10,394 nucleotides of DNA from contig NZ_JBKHAQ010000098.1 in NCBI RefSeq assembly GCF_046542825.1, positions 1 through 10,394 on the forward strand, read 5' to 3'. Under the pieces are notes generated by a model. The model searched no databases, was not told the origin of the DNA, and saw only the letters and a program-made list of their open reading frames with translations. Below, one piece after another: positions 7,005-10,394 of the stretch (position 1 is the stretch's first letter; every line of letters begins with the position of its first letter). Made by a program: the position numbers and the translations under genes. The DNA comes from Rhodosalinus sp046542825. Its GTDB lineage: Bacteria; Pseudomonadota; Alphaproteobacteria; Rhodobacterales; Rhodobacteraceae.

Positions 7005-9329
7005 CTACGCGTTCCGGCCGCGCGCCCTTGCGGCCTCGGACATCTCGCGGTCGTACTCTTCCCGGGCCAGGCGGAAGCCGATCGGTTGATCGAGCGGGTT
7101 TTCCTGGCCCAGCGCCGATTTCAGACGGTCGTATTCCTTTTCCATCTCTTCCGAGACGGAGGCGCGGCTGTCCGCCAGCGCCGCCTCGAACTCCTCGGGG
7201 CCGACGGTCTGCTTGCCCCGCCGCAGGGCGGACAGGCCTGCGCGGCGGACCACATCCGCGAGGTCGGCACCGGTGTAGCGCTCGGTCCTGCGGGCGATCT
7301 CGTCCAGATCCACCCCGTCCGCGAGCGGCATGTCCTTCGTGCGGATCCCCAGAATATGGCGCCGCGCGTCATGGTCCGGGACGGGGACATAGATGAGCTC
7401 GTCGAAGCGGCCGGGCCGCAGCAGCGCGGGATCGACAAGGTTGGGCCGGTTGGTCGCGCCGATCACAACCACGCCCTGCAACTCCTCGAGCCCGTCCATC
7501 TCGGACAGGATCGTGTTGACCACGCGCTCGGTCACCGCCGGCTCGCCCATGCCGCCGCCGCGGGCGGGCACGAGACTGTCGATCTCGTCGAAGAAGATCA
7601 CCGTCGGCGCGACCTGCCGCGCACGTTGGAAGAGCCTGGCGACCTGCTGCTCGCTCTCGCCATACCACTTCGACAACAGGTCCGAGGAGCGGGTGGAGAT
7701 GAAGTTCGCCTCCGCCTCGCGCGCGACCGCCTTGGCCAGCAGCGTCTTGCCGGTTCCGGGCGGCCCGTAGAGGAGAAAGCCCTTGGCCGGCCGGATGCCG
7801 AGGCGGTGAAAGGCGTCCGGGTCCTTCAGGGGCAGCTCGATGCTTTCCTGCATGGTCTCGCGGACCTGTGCGAGGCCGCCGATATCGTCCCACGAGACGT
7901 CGGGCACCTGGACCATGATTTCGCGCATGGCGGAGGGCTGGACGCGGCGCAGCGCCCCCTCGAAATCGGCGCGGGTCACGGAAAGCTTCTCGACCAGCTT
8001 CGCGGGCAGCTCCGCCTTCAGGTCAAGCTCGGGCAGGAGCCGGCGCACCGCGTCCATCGCCGCCTCGCGGGCGAGCGCGGCGATGTCGGCGCCCACGAAG
8101 CCGTAGGTGCCGCGTGCCAGCTCGTCGAGGTCCACGCCCTCGTCGAGCGGCATGCCGCGGGTGTGGATGCCCAGCACCTCGCGCCGTCCCTTCTGGTCCG
8201 GCACGCCGATCGCGAGTTCGCGGTCGAAGCGGCCGGGCCGGCGCAGCGCCTCGTCGAGCGAGTCGATCCGGTTCGTCGCCCCGATCACCATGACGTTCTG
8301 GCGCGGCTGCAGCCCGTCCATCAGCGTCAGAAGCTGCGCGACCAGCCGGCGCTCGGCCTCGCCGCCGACCTGGTCGCGCTTCGGCGTGATCGAGTCGATC
8401 TCGTCGATGAAGATGATCGCGGGCGCCTGTTCCGCGGCCTGCTGAAAGACCTGGCGCAGGCGCTCCTCGCTCTCGCCCTGCATCTTGCCCAGGATTTCGG
8501 GGCCGTTCACGAGAAAGAAGCTGGCTTCGGCCTCGTTCGCCACCACGCGGGCGAGCAGGGTCTTGCCGGTGCCGGGCGGCCCGTGCAGCAGCACGCCCTT
8601 CGGCGGATCGATCCCCAGGCGCTGGAACAGCTCCGGGTGCCGCAGCGGCAGCTCGACCATCTCGCGGATGCGGTCCACCGTGTCGCCCAGCCCCCCGATG
8701 TCGTCGTAGGTGATGTCGGGGCGGCGGCTCTCGGACGGTTCCTCGTAGGTGGGGCGCAGGATCACCTCGGTCTCCTCCGTCATCTGCACGAGCGCGCGCG
8801 GCTCGGTCGACACGACGACAAGGCGGATTTCCTGAAGCCCGTAGGCCGGCAGGTTGAGCATCTGCCGCAGTTCTTCGGGAATGCGCCGGTCTGCATGGGC
8901 CCTTGGCGCGTGCACCGAGGTCGAGACCACGTCGCCCGCCGCAAAGGGCCGGCGGAAGAAACTGCGCCGCAGCGCCTCGCCCGAGCCGTGCAGGCGCATG
9001 TCCTTCTGCGCCGGGGCCAGAACGATCCGCCTGGCCGGCCGCAGCTCGGCGCGGCGGATCTCGACCTGCTCTCCGGCGGCCACCCCTGCATTGCCGCGCA
9101 ACAGCCCGTCGAGCCGGGCCAAGGTCAGCCCCTCGTCCTCGGGCGCCGGGGGCATGGCTATGGCGACGGTCCGCCGCTTTCCCGCGATCTCGACCGCCTC
9201 GCCCTCGCGCACGCCGATGCGCTCCATCGTCGGGCGGTCAAGCCGCACGATGCCACGACCCGCGTCCTCCGGCCGTGCACTTGCCACCTGCAGCCGCAAG
9301 CCGCCCGCGTCATCGTCTGTCTCGGCCAT
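7005..9329 (-). CDS. Cdc48/VAT-type tandem AAA+ ATPase
   Basis: This 774-aa protein has the full architecture of archaeal VAT and eukaryotic Cdc48/p97, hexameric unfoldases that extract proteins from complexes. An N-domain (double-psi barrel about 10-97, second part about 110-190) precedes two AAA+ modules. D1 has Walker A GPPGTGKT (250-257), Walker B IIFIDEID (305-312), ATNR (351-354) and arginines in RRPGRFDR. D2 has Walker A at 522-529, Walker B VIFFDEID (577-584), ATNR (625-628) and LRPGRFD. Both sites look active. The pore loop is KMQGESE in D1 (no aromatic, as in p97) and aromatic KWYGESE (554-560) in D2. The tail ends ARGRNA, with no HbYX proteasome-docking motif. The start is set by AAGGAG 7 nt upstream. 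Substrates and adaptors are unknown. Confidence 0.93.
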   Translation of the reverse strand: MAETDDDAGGLRLQVASARPEDAGRGIVRLDRPTMERIGVREGEAVEIAGKRRTVAIAMPPAPEDEGLTLARLDGLLRGNAGVAAGEQVEIRRAELRPARRIVLAPAQKDMRLHGSGEALRRSFFRRPFAAGDVVSTSVHAPRAHADRRIPEELRQMLNLPAYGLQEIRLVVVSTEPRALVQMTEETEVILRPTYEEPSESRRPDITYDDIGGLGDTVDRIREMVELPLRHPELFQRLGIDPPKGVLLHGPPGTGKTLLARVVANEAEASFFLVNGPEILGKMQGESEERLRQVFQQAAEQAPAIIFIDEIDSITPKRDQVGGEAERRLVAQLLTLMDGLQPRQNVMVIGATNRIDSLDEALRRPGRFDRELAIGVPDQKGRREVLGIHTRGMPLDEGVDLDELARGTYGFVGADIAALAREAAMDAVRRLLPELDLKAELPAKLVEKLSVTRADFEGALRRVQPSAMREIMVQVPDVSWDDIGGLAQVRETMQESIELPLKDPDAFHRLGIRPAKGFLLYGPPGTGKTLLAKAVAREAEANFISTRSSDLLSKWYGESEQQVARLFQRARQVAPTVIFFDEIDSLVPARGGGMGEPAVTERVVNTILSEMDGLEELQGVVVIGATNRPNLVDPALLRPGRFDELIYVPVPDHDARRHILGIRTKDMPLADGVDLDEIARRTERYTGADLADVVRRAGLSALRRGKQTVGPEEFEAALADSRASVSEEMEKEYDRLKSALGQENPLDQPIGFRLAREEYDREMSEAARARGRNA

Positions 9330-9336
9330 GCCAATA

Positions 9337-9342
9337 CTCCTT
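9337..9342 (-). promoter_or_regulatory. Ribosome binding site deciding the start of the Cdc48 gene
   Basis: AAGGAG on the minus strand lies 7 nt from the ATG at 9329. The open frame extends 63 codons further upstream, to 9518, but that extension lacks a ribosome binding site, is unlike any Cdc48 N-terminus and would run through the promoter candidate. The internal Met is therefore chosen. Confidence 0.85.
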
Positions 9343-9409
9343 GGATTTTCCGGCCCGTCCCGTCGAGGGTTCTGCCGCCCCCGTGCCGGGCGGGGACTCC
9401 CGCCTGAGT

Positions 9410-9434
9410 AATGCGCCATGGCTGCAGCTGTTCC
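9410..9434 (-). promoter_or_regulatory. Possible EcfG-like promoter of the Cdc48 gene
   Basis: On the minus strand GGAAC (9430-9434) is followed, after exactly 16 nt, by CATT (9410-9413). This is close to GGAAC-N16/17-CGTT, with three of four -10 bases matching. It would give a leader of about 70 nt before the ATG at 9329. It would place the Cdc48 gene under the general stress response if the organism has EcfG, which is inferred. Confidence 0.4.
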
Positions 9435-9807
9435 TTGGTCCCGACGGGACAGAGCGCTCAGCGTGATCGACACACGCGGTGCGGCCAGGGTCATGAACGG
9501 CCTGGCGATCGCCTGCATGACGCCATCCGATGGACCTCTTTCACACCGACATCAGACAGGCGCGTCCGTCTCTCGTTCGGTGCCGCCGGCAGTTCCGGGC
9601 CGGTGCGGCCGGGGAACCGGCTGCGCGGATGCCGAGCGCATCTGCTGTCATGCGGGATCGGCTCCTGCCTGCCGAGACAATGCGTCGGCCGTCCGGCATG
9701 CGTGCGCGCCATCCGGCGACCACGGCGGGTTTTTCGCAGGCATGAAGCGCGAGCGGGCGAGGCATCCCGGACGCCGGCACGAAGAAATCTTGCCCTTCGG
9801 CGTCGAC

Positions 9808-9825
9808 AAACGGGCAGCGCCGTTT
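9808..9825 (+). repeat. Small hairpin in the antiporter leader
   Basis: AAACGG and CCGTTT form a perfect 6-bp stem around a 6-nt loop, 33 nt before the antiporter start. It could be a leader structure or the end of a short upstream transcript. It may also be chance. Confidence 0.25.
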
Positions 9826-9858
9826 CCCCGCGCGTGAAATTCCAGCTATTTCAGGCTT

Positions 9859-10394
9859 ATGGATATCGTCCTTGGCACCACGGTCATCGCGTCCCTGTTC
9901 CTCGTCATCGGTGCGGCGGAGCCGCTCGCCGCGCGCTTGAAGTTGCCATACAGCGTGATCCTCGCGGTGCTGGGCGTGCTGATCGGCGCGGGCGCGCTCT
10001 TCTTCCTGCGGACGGAACTGACCGATGCGCTCAACCCCGTGGCCGAGGCGATCCTGGGGCTGCCGATCCGGTCCAACGTCTTCCTTTACGTCTTCCTGCC
10101 GACGCTGCTGTTCCAGGCGACGCTGGGCATGAACCTGCGCCGGATGCTGGACGACTGGGTGCCGATCCTCGTTCTCGCGGTCGTGGCGGTGGTCGTGGCG
10201 ACGCTGAGCGTGGGGTATGCCCTGTCATGGGCCAGCGCGCTGCCGCTTGCGGCCTGCCTGCTGATCGGCGCGATCGTGTCCACGACTGACCCGTCGGCGG
10301 TGGTCAGCATCTTCCGCTCGATCTCGGCCCCGCGCCGCCTCGCGCGGATCATCGAGGGCGAGAGCCTGCTGAACGACGCCGCGGCCATCGCGCT
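9859..10394 (+). CDS. CPA1-type Na+/H+ antiporter, N-terminal part (runs off the window)
   Basis: This is an inner-membrane cation/proton exchanger, and 178 codons are visible before the window ends. Hydrophobic segments lie at about 4-20, 31-50, 72-93, 99-124 and 127-150. The segment STTDPSAVV (141-149, Asp144) and the ESLLND segment with the paired Asn172-Asp173 are hallmarks of the CPA1 (NhaP/NHE-like) family, the latter being the ion-binding ND motif. The start is the first ATG after an in-frame TGA at 9835-9837. The ribosome binding site is weak (AGG about 4 nt away), so translation may be low or dependent on leader structure. The gene is divergent from Cdc48. Whether it exports Na+, K+ or Li+, and whether it has a C-terminal regulatory domain, cannot be told from this fragment. 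Confidence 0.85.
   Translation, partial: MDIVLGTTVIASLFLVIGAAEPLAARLKLPYSVILAVLGVLIGAGALFFLRTELTDALNPVAEAILGLPIRSNVFLYVFLPTLLFQATLGMNLRRMLDDWVPILVLAVVAVVVATLSVGYALSWASALPLAACLLIGAIVSTTDPSAVVSIFRSISAPRRLARIIEGESLLNDAAAIA

Larger units (their letters stand above)
9330..9858. other. 529-bp gene-free region between divergent Cdc48 and antiporter genes
   Basis: I find no supportable gene here. It should hold the promoters of both flanking genes. Visible structure includes a GGAAC-type promoter candidate for Cdc48 (9410-9434), an imperfect dyad bounded by GTTCC and GGAAC (9592-9617), and a perfect 6-bp stem AAACGG/CCGTTT with a 6-nt loop (9808-9825) in the likely leader of the antiporter gene. An open frame at 9418-9837 has background composition. 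A small RNA cannot be excluded. Confidence 0.6.

Noticed and set aside
7086..9407. Open frame of 773 codons on the plus strand opposite Cdc48
   Set aside because: Its composition mirrors the antisense of a GC-rich gene, and it has no recognisable domain, while the minus strand encodes a full AAA+ protein.
9418..9837. Open frame of 139 codons upstream of and in frame with the antiporter
   Set aside because: It ends at TGA before the antiporter start. It has no family resemblance, no ribosome binding site that I can see, and background composition.

Overview
The window is a GC-rich bacterial segment. It is most likely from an alphaproteobacterium (Rhodobacterales or Rhodospirillales type), judging by codon use, the PhaC/PhaB/PhaA relatives and GGAAC-type promoter candidates. 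Taxonomy is inferred and no marker gene is present. I see no rRNA, tRNA, CRISPR array, insertion sequence or integrase.

Layout: a block of six minus-strand genes runs from 6433 down to 209. In transcription order these are: (1) a 331-aa protein of unknown function with a C-terminal DUF2795 module; (2) a 179-aa protein with one C2H2 zinc finger and two more DUF2795 modules, starting 1 nt after gene 1 stops; (3) a 128-aa PIN-domain protein with no visible antitoxin; (4-6) a complete polyhydroxybutyrate (PHB) pathway in the order thiolase (phaA), acetoacetyl-CoA reductase (phaB), PHA synthase (phaC). Gaps between the six genes are 1, 112, 148, 93 and 24 bp. They could form one transcript, although an extended -10 element just upstream of phaA suggests the pha genes also have their own promoter. 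At 6719 a 78-aa two-helix membrane protein runs the other way. It converges on a large minus-strand gene (7005-9329) for a 774-aa Cdc48/VAT-type tandem AAA+ ATPase, and a perfect 11-bp stem lies between the two stops. After a 529-bp gene-free region, a CPA1-type Na+/H+ antiporter begins at 9859 and runs off the window.

How the genes may fit together: PhaA, PhaB and PhaC together convert acetyl-CoA into PHB granules. Cdc48-type ATPases pull proteins out of complexes or off surfaces, and DUF2795/zinc-finger proteins are of unknown function. Carbon storage, protein remodelling, ion homeostasis and possible GGAAC-type (general-stress sigma) promoters suggest a stress-survival cluster. That reading is inference. 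The least explained part is the pair of DUF2795 genes next to a bacterial Cdc48.
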